From IMG/VR virus record IMGVR_UViG_3300023184_006354, positions 1 through 58,853 of that record: DNA of 58,853 bases; one strand, given 5' to 3'. The DNA is from a virus. Below are positions 25,676 through 35,079 of this stretch, piece after piece; positions within the stretch are counted from its first letter, which is position 1, and the number at the start of each line of letters is the position of its first letter. Made by a program: the position numbers and the translations under genes. The notes beneath the pieces were generated by a model. It worked only from the letters and a program-made list of their open reading frames with translations. It was not told the DNA's origin and did not search any database.

Positions 25676-27413
25676 AACTTTCTGAAATAAACATGTCGGT
25701 CAATTCTCCAGGAATTATTCTACCATTATCATCTATGCCCTTTGGCACTACTTTTGGTTCAAAAGCTTCATTATCGTGAGCAAATATTTCACATAATATA
25801 GGCTCATTTAAAGATAATGCTTTTTTAATATTTTCATCTATTTGATTATTGGTTTTTATAGATAAATACTTAATATCAAAAGCATAAGCTATTTTTTCAA
25901 AAGAAGGAATTGATACTCCATTATTTGGGCCAGAAGCATATTCATTTCCGTTAAAGAATAATTTTTGCGTTTGTTTGATTGAGAAATATCCATTATTATT
26001 GATAATAAATAATTTAATAGGAAGATTATAATACTTCAAAGTCTGAAGTTCTTGCAGATTCATCATAATACTTCCATCACCTTCTATACAGATTATTTCT
26101 TTTTTATTATTTGCAAAGCATGCTCCAATAGCTGCTGGCAATCCATATCCCATAGAAGCACATCCAGTATTAGTAAAGAGTCTTTGATTTTCTTTTAATC
26201 TTATAGATTGTTGAGTAACTACATGTGCTGCGCCATCGCTTGTGACAATTGGAATATTAGTTGGTAAAATTTTGCTTAATTTTTCTATGAAAACATATAT
26301 GCTAGTTTTATCTTTTAAATTATAATGCTTATCAAAAACAAAACGATCTTTATTTCTTAAATTTTTACAATACTCTATCCATTCTTTAATTTCTGGTTTT
26401 TGAATTGATTTATTGATTAAAGTTAAGAATTTCTTTATATCTGTATTAACTTTAATATCTATATTGAACTTGTGTTTGTCTATTTCATTTTGATCTATAT
26501 CAACTATAACTTTTTTAGCATTTTTAGCAAATAAATTTAAATTATATCCTGTAGTTTTTAATATAAGTCTAGAGCCTAAGACCAACAATAAATCACATTC
26601 TTGAATGATTTGATTTGATGATCTTTGCCCTAAGATTCCATGTCTGCCAGCGTAATACGGATAACTCTCATTTACTGTATCTATTGCGCTATGGCAACTA
26701 GTCATAATTGGTATTTGAGTTATTGATAAAAATTTATTTAAATCATCTATAGCATTAGCAGATCTAACTCCACTTCCTACTACTATTAAAGGTTTATTAG
26801 CAGATTTAATTAAAGATAAAATATTTTCTATATCAGAAACCTTGATTGTTTCGTTAATTTGATCTGGAATAAAAGATTCTAATTTATCTGGATTAATGTC
26901 TGATCCTTGTATATCTAAAGGTATATCAATCCAAACTGGTCCTTTTCTTCCATTCGTAGCTTCATAATAAGCTCTTTCTAAATGGTATCTTATTGTATTT
27001 TTGTCAGTAATCATTACTGCGTATTTTGTCATTGGTTTTACAGATTCAATAATTGGATATTCTTGATCTCCTATTTGTCTGCATTTAGTATTTTGAATAG
27101 TTTGATTTAAACTAACTTGTCCAGATAAAAATAAACAAGGAATAGAATCTGTCCAACATCCAAATACTCCATTCAAAGCATTAATACCTCCAGGCCCAGT
27201 AGTTACCAATGCAACTCCTATATTTCCATTTATTCTAGAATAACCTTCTGCAGCAATAGCAGAAGCTTGTTCATGATGATTGCATATATATGTTATATTT
27301 TTATTTTTTCCTAATGAATCGATTAAATGTATGCATCCTCCACCTGAGACAGTAAATATATCTTTTACTCCCTTTGAAACTAAAAACTCAATAATGAAAT
27401 CTGAAACTTTCAT
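25668..27413 (-). CDS. Thiamine-diphosphate enzyme, acetolactate-synthase/YerE-like (581 aa)
   Basis: Three-domain TPP enzyme: FTVSGGGCIHLIDSLG, the catalytic Glu region CNHHEQASAIAAEGYSR, VTTGPGGINALNG, then the TPP/Mg motif CIEGDGSIMMNLQEL ... INNNGYFSIKQ. Although similar to IlvB, it lies in a sugar locus with an RfbH-type dehydrase; in yersiniose A synthesis YerE adds a two-carbon unit from pyruvate to a CDP-3,6-dideoxy-4-keto sugar, so a branched-sugar role is a good candidate. ATG at 27413 lies in a TAATG overlap with the preceding stop; an earlier TTG is less likely. Confidence 0.85.
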   Translation of the reverse strand: MKVSDFIIEFLVSKGVKDIFTVSGGGCIHLIDSLGKNKNITYICNHHEQASAIAAEGYSRINGNIGVALVTTGPGGINALNGVFGCWTDSIPCLFLSGQVSLNQTIQNTKCRQIGDQEYPIIESVKPMTKYAVMITDKNTIRYHLERAYYEATNGRKGPVWIDIPLDIQGSDINPDKLESFIPDQINETIKVSDIENILSLIKSANKPLIVVGSGVRSANAIDDLNKFLSITQIPIMTSCHSAIDTVNESYPYYAGRHGILGQRSSNQIIQECDLLLVLGSRLILKTTGYNLNLFAKNAKKVIVDIDQNEIDKHKFNIDIKVNTDIKKFLTLINKSIQKPEIKEWIEYCKNLRNKDRFVFDKHYNLKDKTSIYVFIEKLSKILPTNIPIVTSDGAAHVVTQQSIRLKENQRLFTNTGCASMGYGLPAAIGACFANNKKEIICIEGDGSIMMNLQELQTLKYYNLPIKLFIINNNGYFSIKQTQKLFFNGNEYASGPNNGVSIPSFEKIAYAFDIKYLSIKTNNQIDENIKKALSLNEPILCEIFAHDNEAFEPKVVPKGIDDNGRIIPGELTDMFISESFD

Positions 27414-28369
27414 TACCAAATGAATTTATTTTTATAATAATTAACAATTGGAGAAATCTCTTTATCAAAAATTGCTTCAGATTTCCAGCCTAACATTTTT
27501 AATTTATCATCATTTAGCGCGTATCTTACGTCTTGTCCTGCTCTTGAAAATGAGAAGTCAACATAATCATTAATATTAAAATCGCTAGAATTTAAAAATG
27601 CACTAATTATTTTTCTTGCAGTTTCTAGATTTGACTGTTCAAAACCACCTGATATATTATATATTTGATTTTCTTCTTGTGAATCTATTATTTTTATTAC
27701 AGCTTTGGCTGTATCTTCAGCATGCAACCAATTTCTAATTGGTGTTCCGTGATTATGCAAAGGAATTTTTCTTCCCAAATTTAAATATTTACATGTTTTA
27801 GGGATAAGTTTTTCTACATATTGACCTATTCCATAATTATTTGTTGGTCTTACTATAATATATTTAAGATTATAAGTTCTAGCCCAAGCTAAAACTAACA
27901 TATCTGCCGCAGCTTTTGTTGCGGAATATGGATTGGATGGTTTTAAAATATCCGTTTCTATATGTATGCCACTGCTAATATCTCCATATACTTCGTCTGT
28001 ACTAAAATGTAATAGTATTGGTTTTTTATTTGATTCTTGTCTATAATTTTTTATTAAATTTAAAATATTATGTACGCCATTAACATTTGAATGAATGAAG
28101 TCATCACTATTAGTTATAGAATTTCCAACATGAGTTTCTGCTGCAGTATTAATAATATAATCGCAATCATATAAAAATTTAAGATCATTTATATCACAAT
28201 GTACGAATGAAAAATTTATATATTTATTAAATTCTTCTAGTAAATCTTTATTCGCTGCATATGTGACTTTATCCACACCTTTTACATACCATCCTTTTTT
28301 CAAGCAAAGTCTGGTTATGTATGAACCAATAAATCCAAGACATCCAGTTATATATACAATTTTATTCAT
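27413..28369 (-). CDS. NDP-glucose 4,6-dehydratase-like SDR (RfbB-type), 318 aa
   Basis: Extended SDR: ITGCLGFIGSYITRL, NTAAETHVGNSI, HFSTDEVYGDI, NPYSATKAAADMLV (Tyr-x-x-x-Lys), RPTNNYG, PLHNHGTPIRNWLH. The pattern is that of dTDP-glucose 4,6-dehydratases, with HVGNSI in place of the usual HVDRSI. Produces a 4-keto-6-deoxy nucleotide sugar that RfbH-like and TPP enzymes could use. Confidence 0.87.
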   Translation of the reverse strand: MNKIVYITGCLGFIGSYITRLCLKKGWYVKGVDKVTYAANKDLLEEFNKYINFSFVHCDINDLKFLYDCDYIINTAAETHVGNSITNSDDFIHSNVNGVHNILNLIKNYRQESNKKPILLHFSTDEVYGDISSGIHIETDILKPSNPYSATKAAADMLVLAWARTYNLKYIIVRPTNNYGIGQYVEKLIPKTCKYLNLGRKIPLHNHGTPIRNWLHAEDTAKAVIKIIDSQEENQIYNISGGFEQSNLETARKIISAFLNSSDFNINDYVDFSFSRAGQDVRYALNDDKLKMLGWKSEAIFDKEISPIVNYYKNKFIW

Positions 28370-28374
28370 TTATT

Positions 28375-29193
28375 TTAACCATGTAATGCTTCACAATAAG
28401 TCGCGTAAGGTAAATTTAGATTACGATAAATAGCATAATAATTAACATTTGAGTGTGGTAAGCATAATAAAAAATTGCTCATAGACATTAAATGTGCTTC
28501 TATAATAACATCTTCTCCAGCTCTATACTTTGTTTCAGATATTGGATAAAATTGCCCATGGAGTGGAGATGTAGATGAGCTTTTGAGGCTATCATACGTG
28601 ATTACTTTATCTCCAAAAGTTTGTTTTACTTGATTATATCTTTCAAATTCATCTGTAGAAATATAAATTAAATCATATGAGTCTGCATATTTTTTTATTT
28701 GTTCTATAGATTTTTCTATTGAAACTTTATATGGATGATCCGTGCCTCTCATATGTACGCCTAGTACTTTTTTATTTAAAAAATTATTATTATAAAAATT
28801 ATCTATTTTTGATTGAATATTCGAATTTAAAACACAATATTTTGATATAAGATTATTATATTGTAGTCTTCTTGAATATTTTTTTTCATCAGGTAAATTT
28901 CCATAATTAGGATCATGAGGATTATATACGTAATAGAAAATTTCATCTGGATCAAGTTGTTCAACATAATTTGAATAGTGAATATTTTTAATTTTATTTG
29001 GGCTTTTTTCTATAAAGGGTTGTTTAAAAAAATAATCCCAAACATTATCTCCTAATTTTTTTTGATATATGCTTTGAGTCCAATCAATATATATGCTTTC
29101 GTTTTGATTTGCTTTAATCATTTTTAATGTTTCCCACATATAGCTAAACATGCCAGCGTGATGATTTGGGCAAATTACAATATATTCATCCAT
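28375..29193 (-). CDS. Fucosyltransferase-like enzyme, GT23/NodZ-type fold (272 aa)
   Basis: Contains LGVHMRGTDHPY, the H-x-R-x-x-D GDP-fucose binding motif of alpha-1,6-fucosyltransferase/NodZ-type enzymes, followed by YDLIYISTDE and, near the end, EDVIIEAHLMSMSNFLLC. Likely transfers fucose or a related GDP-sugar made via Gmd. A second member of the same family is encoded at 29876-30634. It has a TATAAT promoter seven bases upstream. Confidence 0.75.
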   Translation of the reverse strand: MDEYIVICPNHHAGMFSYMWETLKMIKANQNESIYIDWTQSIYQKKLGDNVWDYFFKQPFIEKSPNKIKNIHYSNYVEQLDPDEIFYYVYNPHDPNYGNLPDEKKYSRRLQYNNLISKYCVLNSNIQSKIDNFYNNNFLNKKVLGVHMRGTDHPYKVSIEKSIEQIKKYADSYDLIYISTDEFERYNQVKQTFGDKVITYDSLKSSSTSPLHGQFYPISETKYRAGEDVIIEAHLMSMSNFLLCLPHSNVNYYAIYRNLNLPYATYCEALHG

Positions 29194-29200
29194 ATTGTAG

Positions 29201-29229
29201 ATTATAATGTTGTATTCTCTAAAAGTCTA
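29201..29229 (-). promoter_or_regulatory. Internal leaderless promoter before the 272-aa fucosyltransferase-like gene
   Basis: Minus strand TAGACT (29229-29224), 17 bp, TATAAT (29206-29201), 7 nt, ATG at 29193. The -35 is one base from TTGACT. Confidence 0.6.
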
Positions 29230-29879
29230 CATTTTTCTTGAAATTGATAATATTCTCCATCATGAACGCTAATATCTTCTGGACGACCCCTGCCATGAAA
29301 ACCAAAACAATTATTTAAATTATATTCACATTCTGGAATTTTAGACTCTAAAGAAAACTTCATAGCAACTTCTACTGGAGCATATTTGCAACCATAATTA
29401 GTAAAATAATCATAATATACATTTGTTAGTTCTCCATCTTCGTGCGAGCCTAAATATTTTATATTTCTAGTTAATTGTATAAATTTATTACTTTTTAAAA
29501 CAAATCCGCCATTTCCTACCCTGTTTCTTAATCCATAAATTTTCCAAGGTGCACCAATGTAGTCGTAATTCAAGAAATCATCGTCCCATAAATGTGGATT
29601 GATAACAAAACCATCATCATGAATACCTAGCATGAATTCTGTATTTATTATATTTGGTAATTCTGTATATGTAAATGAATTTGCACTATAATGAGTTTTT
29701 GGCTCAGTATATATGTATTTTATATTTTCTGGTAATTTTTCTGGTTTTGTGTCGCTAACTAATATTAACTCTCCAAAATCTATATCTTTAGAGCTATATA
29801 ATAAAGCTTTTACGCTTTGAATAGGATTTGTACAATTCAGAGAAAGTAATGTTATATTTTTAAGATTTAATTTATTCAT
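29202..29879 (-). CDS. DUF5672-type glycosyltransferase (225 aa)
   Basis: Matches the DUF5672 glycosyltransferase pattern: EFMLGIHDDGFVINPHLWDD (acidic nucleotide-sugar motif), YDYIGAPWKI, RVGNGGFVLKSNKF and FGFHGRGRPED. Small GT-A type enzyme; acceptor unknown. ATGA overlap with the upstream stop. Confidence 0.78.
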   Translation of the reverse strand: MNKLNLKNITLLSLNCTNPIQSVKALLYSSKDIDFGELILVSDTKPEKLPENIKYIYTEPKTHYSANSFTYTELPNIINTEFMLGIHDDGFVINPHLWDDDFLNYDYIGAPWKIYGLRNRVGNGGFVLKSNKFIQLTRNIKYLGSHEDGELTNVYYDYFTNYGCKYAPVEVAMKFSLESKIPECEYNLNNCFGFHGRGRPEDISVHDGEYYQFQEKCRLLENTTL

Positions 29880-30634
29880 GATATAAAATTAATATGTTTA
29901 TCTATTTGATCATACTCTATATGCGGATTAGTCATTAAAACATACCCCGCTACATTACTAGCAGTAATCAATATTTTTTTACATTTAGTCAGTGATAAAG
30001 CGTCCATCATAACATCTGACGTTAATTTTTCTTTATCTATTTGATTGCTATAATGAATCCCAATGCTTCCATTCGATCTGACGATATTTTCATTATAAAA
30101 AAGCCTATTTCCATATCTGTTTTTAAATTTTATAATAGTATTAAAATCATCTGTAGCAAGAAAAATATTTTCATATTTATCTTTATTCAAATTTTCATCT
30201 ATTTTTGAAAAATAATATTCATCAGGTAGAAGTTCTCCGTGTCTTGAGTGATCTGTTCTACGAACATGAACTCCTAAAGAGCTTGGTCTTTCTATAGATT
30301 TATTTTTTATTTCAATAAAAAATTCATTATTATAACAATCATAATGATTCATAACCATATTTAACTTGCGAAATGTTTCTATTGGAGTAACGAAATGAAA
30401 CATAAAAACGCTTAAATCATGAGCTGTATGAATTAAATCAAAATCAGAATATATTTCTTGTTTATAAAAGTATCTATCAAACATATTGTACTTTGTATTT
30501 TGATACAAAGGATTTTCCCATACAACATTAAATTCTTTAATATTTTTTTCGTACATGCTATAAAGACTCCCAGCAATCAAATTAAAATTTGAAAAAAATC
30601 CTTCTCTTCTGTTTTCTACTATCAAGTGCCTCAT
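29876..30634 (-). CDS. Second fucosyltransferase-like enzyme (252 aa)
   Basis: Has LGVHVRRTDHSRHG, the same H-x-R-R-x-D fucosyltransferase motif as the 28375-29193 protein, then NIFLATDDFNTIIKF and SDVMMDALSLTKCKKILI. The N-terminus (ENRREGFFSNFNLIAG) corresponds to the Gly-rich start of these enzymes. Divergent paralogue of the other copy; probably acts on a different acceptor. Confidence 0.72.
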   Translation of the reverse strand: MRHLIVENRREGFFSNFNLIAGSLYSMYEKNIKEFNVVWENPLYQNTKYNMFDRYFYKQEIYSDFDLIHTAHDLSVFMFHFVTPIETFRKLNMVMNHYDCYNNEFFIEIKNKSIERPSSLGVHVRRTDHSRHGELLPDEYYFSKIDENLNKDKYENIFLATDDFNTIIKFKNRYGNRLFYNENIVRSNGSIGIHYSNQIDKEKLTSDVMMDALSLTKCKKILITASNVAGYVLMTNPHIEYDQIDKHINFIS

Positions 30635-31353
30635 AGAAATTGTTTGAGCGTGGTTTTCAACATATCTACTCTCTCTTGATTTGAACAGCCAGTTAAATGT
30701 GCTAAAAAACAGTCTTCATTCCATGGAGATATAATTTGCGTTCTATTTTTATCTGATCTCCACGTTTTTGTTTCCGCAACAAAACTAGGAACTGCATTCA
30801 AAAATTTATGTTCTAATATTTTTATAGTATTTTTTTCATTTAAATTCCTGTAAATATAATTTAATGTTTCTTGCTCTTGCAGAACTCTCCCGCTAAATTG
30901 ACTTCCTATTTGCAGGAATAGGTCGAATAATAATTTATATTCTGGTGTGCGTTGAATTATAAAATTTCCAGTACTAAAAGATTGTCTCCATGCCCAATCA
31001 TAAGATGCGCAAAAAGTTTTTTGTTCTATCGGGAAATCACTTATAGGTATATCATTTGTTATTATTGCGTCTGCGTCTATCCACATAACTAAATCGTAGT
31101 GTGCTAGCATTTCAAACGCTCTTGTAACTCTCAAAAATCCTAAATCTACGTCTTTATTAAATCCATATATATTGCCATTCTTAAATGAACGAATTGTTAA
31201 TAAATCATAATTATATTTTTTTGCATATCTTTCTTTTGAAGGTAAGGCTAAGTCGAATACTTCTTGCATTTTTACACCATTCTCATGAAATAGATATTCA
31301 TCAGTCGTACCAGTTAATATTAAAACTTGTTTATTCATTTTTGAGTTATGCAA
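30631..31353 (-). CDS. GT34-like (GMA12/MNN10-type) glycosyltransferase (240 aa)
   Basis: GT-A fold with DLVMWIDADAIITN (D-x-D type metal site), TGNFIIQRTPEY, and LQEQETLNYIYR; pattern as in alpha-galactosyl/xylosyl transferases of the GMA12/MNN10 group. Overlaps both neighbours by a few bases, so it is co-translated with them. Confidence 0.72.
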   Translation of the reverse strand: MHNSKMNKQVLILTGTTDEYLFHENGVKMQEVFDLALPSKERYAKKYNYDLLTIRSFKNGNIYGFNKDVDLGFLRVTRAFEMLAHYDLVMWIDADAIITNDIPISDFPIEQKTFCASYDWAWRQSFSTGNFIIQRTPEYKLLFDLFLQIGSQFSGRVLQEQETLNYIYRNLNEKNTIKILEHKFLNAVPSFVAETKTWRSDKNRTQIISPWNEDCFLAHLTGCSNQERVDMLKTTLKQFL

Positions 31354-32650
31354 AAAATTGATTTAAAACATATTCAATGTAGTCTATCTGCTGGTCTGTA
31401 ATGACTGGACTTGTTCCTAAGAAAAATGTATCAGTAGTAATTTTTCTAGCAATTGGAAAATTATTAATAACTTCATTTTGATCCATTAAACCTTCGTAAG
31501 CTGGTTGTAGCATAATATTCCCAGCAAAATATGGTCTTGTTTGAATTTTAGAACTTTCAAAATAATCTACAATATCTTTTCTCTTGAATTTATTGTTATT
31601 TTTAATTGTAAGTGCAAACGCAAACCAACTTGGATCAGAATTTTTTGTTGCTTTTGGAATTATAAAATAGTCTTCATACTTTGAAAATATTTCGGACAAT
31701 CTTTTATGATTGTGTTTTCTGAGGTTAATTATTTCTGGTAATTTTTTAATTTGAGCTAATCCCATAGCCGCTTGTAAATCCGTAGGTTTTAAATTATAAC
31801 CAATTTCATCATAAACATATTTATGATCAAAAATTTCATCTGGAAGAGATGGAAGCCAATTTGAAAATCTATTATTGCAACTTCCATTTTTTAAAAGATT
31901 AGCTTTAAGTCCAACACAATAACATCCTCTTCCCCATTCTCTAAAACTTCTAGCTACAATTTCTTGTTGTTTTGTATTGCAAGCTACAAAACCTCCTTCT
32001 CCCATTGTCATATGGTGCGCTGGATAAAAAGAACAACTTGAAAACTCACCAAAACTACCAAGTAGTTTATTATTATAAGTCGAACCTAAAGCGTCACAAC
32101 AGTCTTCCAATAAAATTAAATTATATTCTTTGATAATCGCCATCAATTGATCCATGTTTGGAGGATTACCTAATACATGTGCAAATGTTATTACTTTTGC
32201 ACCTTGTTTAGCTTTTTGTTCAACTTGTTCTAAATTTAAATTTAATGTATCAAGATCTATATCAACAAAAACAGGTTTAAACCCAATTTGGAATATTGGA
32301 TTAATTGTTGTTGGAAAGCCAGCTATGGGGGTTATTACCTCTGTTCCTTTCGGAAAATTATATAATCTTTTTGATGCTAAAGCAGACATCATTATTAAGT
32401 TAGAGCTACTTCCGCTATTTGTTAATATACCATATTCTTTACCAAGTTCTTTTGGGAAAATATTTTCAAAAGTAATTCCATTTTTACCCAATACTAACCA
32501 GCCATTTAAGAGCGCTTTTGTGGATTCTGTATATTCTTCAGTTCCAAAAAATGGTCCAGCATATTGAACCCAATCTTTTCCAGGAATCCATTCTTTTTTT
32601 GATTTCTCTTGATTAATATAGTCTTCAATTAATTTTAATATTTGTTCCAT
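31346..32650 (-). CDS. rfbH: RfbH-like 4-keto-6-deoxyhexose 3-dehydrase, Fe-S and PMP-dependent (434 aa)
   Basis: DegT/DnrJ/EryC1 fold with features of RfbH (E1 of 3,6-dideoxyhexose synthesis): GSSSNLIMMSAL, EVITPIAGFPTTINPI, LLEDCCDALGSTY, and SFYPAHHMTMGEGG with His instead of the PLP-binding Lys. The cysteines GRGCYCVG ... NGSCNNRF fit the 2Fe-2S site. Removes the C3 hydroxyl of a 4-keto-6-deoxy nucleotide sugar; its usual E3 reductase is not in the window. ATG at 32650 lies two bases after the previous stop; an in-frame TTG upstream is less likely. Confidence 0.92.
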   Translation of the reverse strand: MEQILKLIEDYINQEKSKKEWIPGKDWVQYAGPFFGTEEYTESTKALLNGWLVLGKNGITFENIFPKELGKEYGILTNSGSSSNLIMMSALASKRLYNFPKGTEVITPIAGFPTTINPIFQIGFKPVFVDIDLDTLNLNLEQVEQKAKQGAKVITFAHVLGNPPNMDQLMAIIKEYNLILLEDCCDALGSTYNNKLLGSFGEFSSCSFYPAHHMTMGEGGFVACNTKQQEIVARSFREWGRGCYCVGLKANLLKNGSCNNRFSNWLPSLPDEIFDHKYVYDEIGYNLKPTDLQAAMGLAQIKKLPEIINLRKHNHKRLSEIFSKYEDYFIIPKATKNSDPSWFAFALTIKNNNKFKRKDIVDYFESSKIQTRPYFAGNIMLQPAYEGLMDQNEVINNFPIARKITTDTFFLGTSPVITDQQIDYIEYVLNQFFA

Positions 32651-32652
32651 AA

Positions 32653-33486
32653 TTAATGTATATTCATTCCCCAATCATTTAAATTTGGAATTCCATATTT
32701 ATTTATATGATCTTTGATAAATTTATATTTATAATTCATTTCAATTGGTTGATTATCGTATATATCATATCTTATTTTCAAAGGAAAGTCAAACTCTTCG
32801 TACTCCCAATTAAAATTATTAATTGATTCATCATAGGCTGTTACTGGAACAGTTTTTATATTAAATTTTAATCTATTAACATAGTCTGTGACTTTCCAAA
32901 AGTATTGTTTAATTGCTACTGATTTTTTATCTATCCATTGTAAGTGCGCAATAAAAAGAAATGGTTTGTCTATTATTAAATTTTTACCAGTATGAGGTAA
33001 ATGCGTAGAATGCATTTGTGCTGGTTGAAATATTGCTCTATTTTCATAAGAGCCTATCCTGTCTTTAAAATTAGTTTTCCAAGGACCGTCTACTCTTATT
33101 TGATTTCTATCAGTATATTGAATCCAATGTAAGTAAAAAACTGTATCTTTATTTGAATCTAATACTTTCTCTAAATCTTTTTTTAATAATGTTCCGTCTA
33201 GATATTCATCTGAATCTAAACATATTATATTATTAGAATATTTTAATGCTTCATCATAAAGGCGTTGCCTTAAGTCTGTTTCTATGACAAGTTTATCATT
33301 ATCAATATTAGTTTTTAGAATGCTTAAAATATTATATTTTTCTTTATTCTCTATTAAAAATTCATATGTTCCATCTGTTGATCTATCATCTAAAAATACA
33401 AAACCATCAGCATAGTCTTTCCAAACCTCTAGCATTTCTTTTATAAGAAATAATTCATTTCTTGTCATTGTTATCTGTACAATCAT
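32653..33486 (-). CDS. GT2-like glycosyltransferase (277 aa)
   Basis: GT-A type: VQITMTRNELFLIKEMLE at the N-terminus, FVFLDDRSTDGTYEFL, and IICLDSDEYLDG as the D-x-D-like metal site. Resembles the Glyco_tranf_2_4 group. The C-terminal half (HLPHTGKNLI, WIDKKSVAIKQYFWKV) is typical of this small family. Acceptor not predictable. Confidence 0.78.
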   Translation of the reverse strand: MIVQITMTRNELFLIKEMLEVWKDYADGFVFLDDRSTDGTYEFLIENKEKYNILSILKTNIDNDKLVIETDLRQRLYDEALKYSNNIICLDSDEYLDGTLLKKDLEKVLDSNKDTVFYLHWIQYTDRNQIRVDGPWKTNFKDRIGSYENRAIFQPAQMHSTHLPHTGKNLIIDKPFLFIAHLQWIDKKSVAIKQYFWKVTDYVNRLKFNIKTVPVTAYDESINNFNWEYEEFDFPLKIRYDIYDNQPIEMNYKYKFIKDHINKYGIPNLNDWGMNIH

Positions 33487-34172
33487 TTGTATTTTTCCTG
33501 TATCTCTTTATCTTCCGCTTGAGCTACTTCTAACCCTGCTACAGAAACTGAATCTTCTCTTTGATAAAATGAGCCTATAATATCTGAGATTTTTTTAAAT
33601 TTAAAACCAAATTTAGATAGCTTCAACCACATATCATAGTCTCCAGAAGATTTATAATTTTCATTAAAATATCCAACGCTTTCTATCGCTCTTTTTTTTA
33701 CTAATGGAAAAGGACCACAATAACAAAATTTTAAAAGCAAGTCGTGAGAATAATCTGGCCAATTTCTTAGTCCTACTATAGAATCATAGCTTTGAGAATT
33801 TATAATACAACATGGACTATAAAATAAATCTATTTCTGGATATTTGTTTGCATAGTTTGAATAAGTTTGAATTGCCGATGGATAAATAAGGTCATCAGTA
33901 TTCCAATTCATTACATAAGGATTAGAAGCATTTTTTATACCAATATTCCAAGCATTATATATCGTAATTCTTTCTGAATTCTTTATAATTTGTTTACTAA
34001 TCCCTTTCCTAAAGTTAAAATTATTAATAATGTCTACTGAGTTATCTGATGAATTTGCGTCTATAAAAATAATTTCAAATTCTTTTTCAAATTGATTGTT
34101 TACGCAATTAAGGTAAACATCTAACCATTTAGAAGAATTATATACCGAACAGATAACCGAAATCAAATTCAT
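33483..34172 (-). CDS. Family 2 glycosyltransferase (229 aa)
   Basis: Classical GT2: ISVICSVYNSSKWLDVYL, FEIIFIDANSSDNS, NAWNIGIKNASNPYVMNWNTDDL (donor/metal site) and GDYDMWLKLSKFG. Single domain, no membrane segment, so cytoplasmic. TAATG overlap with the upstream GT4 gene. Confidence 0.88.
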   Translation of the reverse strand: MNLISVICSVYNSSKWLDVYLNCVNNQFEKEFEIIFIDANSSDNSVDIINNFNFRKGISKQIIKNSERITIYNAWNIGIKNASNPYVMNWNTDDLIYPSAIQTYSNYANKYPEIDLFYSPCCIINSQSYDSIVGLRNWPDYSHDLLLKFCYCGPFPLVKKRAIESVGYFNENYKSSGDYDMWLKLSKFGFKFKKISDIIGSFYQREDSVSVAGLEVAQAEDKEIQEKYK

Positions 34173-35035
34173 TAATTTAAAATTTTATTCCAAAAAATTT
34201 CTGGAGCATTTTTACAATTTTCAATAAATTTTTCTTTACCTAATTCTCGAAATTCGTGCATGCATCCTATAATATTTGAGCTAGAGGACATTAATTTTAT
34301 TCCACATAATATGCCTTCGCCAACAGATCTGCAAAATGGTTCTGGTATAATTGGGCTATAAAAAAGTGTTTCATATTTATTTAAAAGTTTAGGCATTTCT
34401 TCGTGACGGACTGTTCCTAGATATTCTACATTAGGAGTATTCCTTGCTAGAAAATCAAAAACTCTTGTTCCCCATCCAGCAACTACAAATTGTAATTGAG
34501 GATTGTTCATAACGAATTCAAAAAATGATAATGTACCTTTTAATTCATGCATAAATCCAACGTATAAAATCTTGTCTTCTCTTTCTTGGTTTTGATTATA
34601 GAATAAATCTATATCTATAGGATCCGCTACGATTTCTACATTATTAAAAATATCTCCATAATTATTAATAAATAACTGATGATGAAAATTAGTTAAAAAT
34701 ACTGTCTTTTTGCAAGATCTAAAAAGTTTTTCTCTGTCTTCTTGTTTTAAATATCTATTTGAATCATGTTCAAGTCTAACATGATACTTGTGAGAAGCTA
34801 TTTTATCTATAATATTGGGATATAATTTATATATCGCTTCTAAGTTAGATGAAATTAATATATCGTATTGATTAAAATCTTCAATATCAAAATTAAAGTT
34901 ATAATTTGCTTCTAATATAGATAACTCTAATTCTCTGCCTTTTTGAATAATTATATCGTTACTTCTTTGAGCTCCTCCAGCAGAGTGAGATAAATTATAA
35001 TCAGATATCCATAATATCTTTTTTTGAGTTACCAT
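34172..35035 (-). CDS. GT4-like glycosyltransferase (287 aa), first gene of the glycan locus
   Basis: GT-B enzyme: ILWISDYNLSHSAGGAQRSN, CKKTVFLTNFHHQLF, VEIVADPIDIDLF, KILYVGFMHELKGTLSFFEF and the donor-site EPFCRSVGEGILCG. Slightly short for the family. It starts the roughly 15-kb minus-strand sugar run and follows a leaderless promoter. Confidence 0.85.
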   Translation of the reverse strand: MVTQKKILWISDYNLSHSAGGAQRSNDIIIQKGRELELSILEANYNFNFDIEDFNQYDILISSNLEAIYKLYPNIIDKIASHKYHVRLEHDSNRYLKQEDREKLFRSCKKTVFLTNFHHQLFINNYGDIFNNVEIVADPIDIDLFYNQNQEREDKILYVGFMHELKGTLSFFEFVMNNPQLQFVVAGWGTRVFDFLARNTPNVEYLGTVRHEEMPKLLNKYETLFYSPIIPEPFCRSVGEGILCGIKLMSSSSNIIGCMHEFRELGKEKFIENCKNAPEIFWNKILN

Positions 35036-35040
35036 AGATA

Positions 35041-35069
35041 ATGGTAATCTATTATTATAAAAATGTCAA
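35041..35069 (-). promoter_or_regulatory. Main promoter of the glycan locus
   Basis: Minus strand TTGACA (35069-35064), 17 bp, TACCAT (35046-35041), 5 nt, ATG at 35035. Heads a chain of overlapping genes reaching to about 20151. Confidence 0.75.
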
Positions 35070-35079
35070 TTAATTTTAA

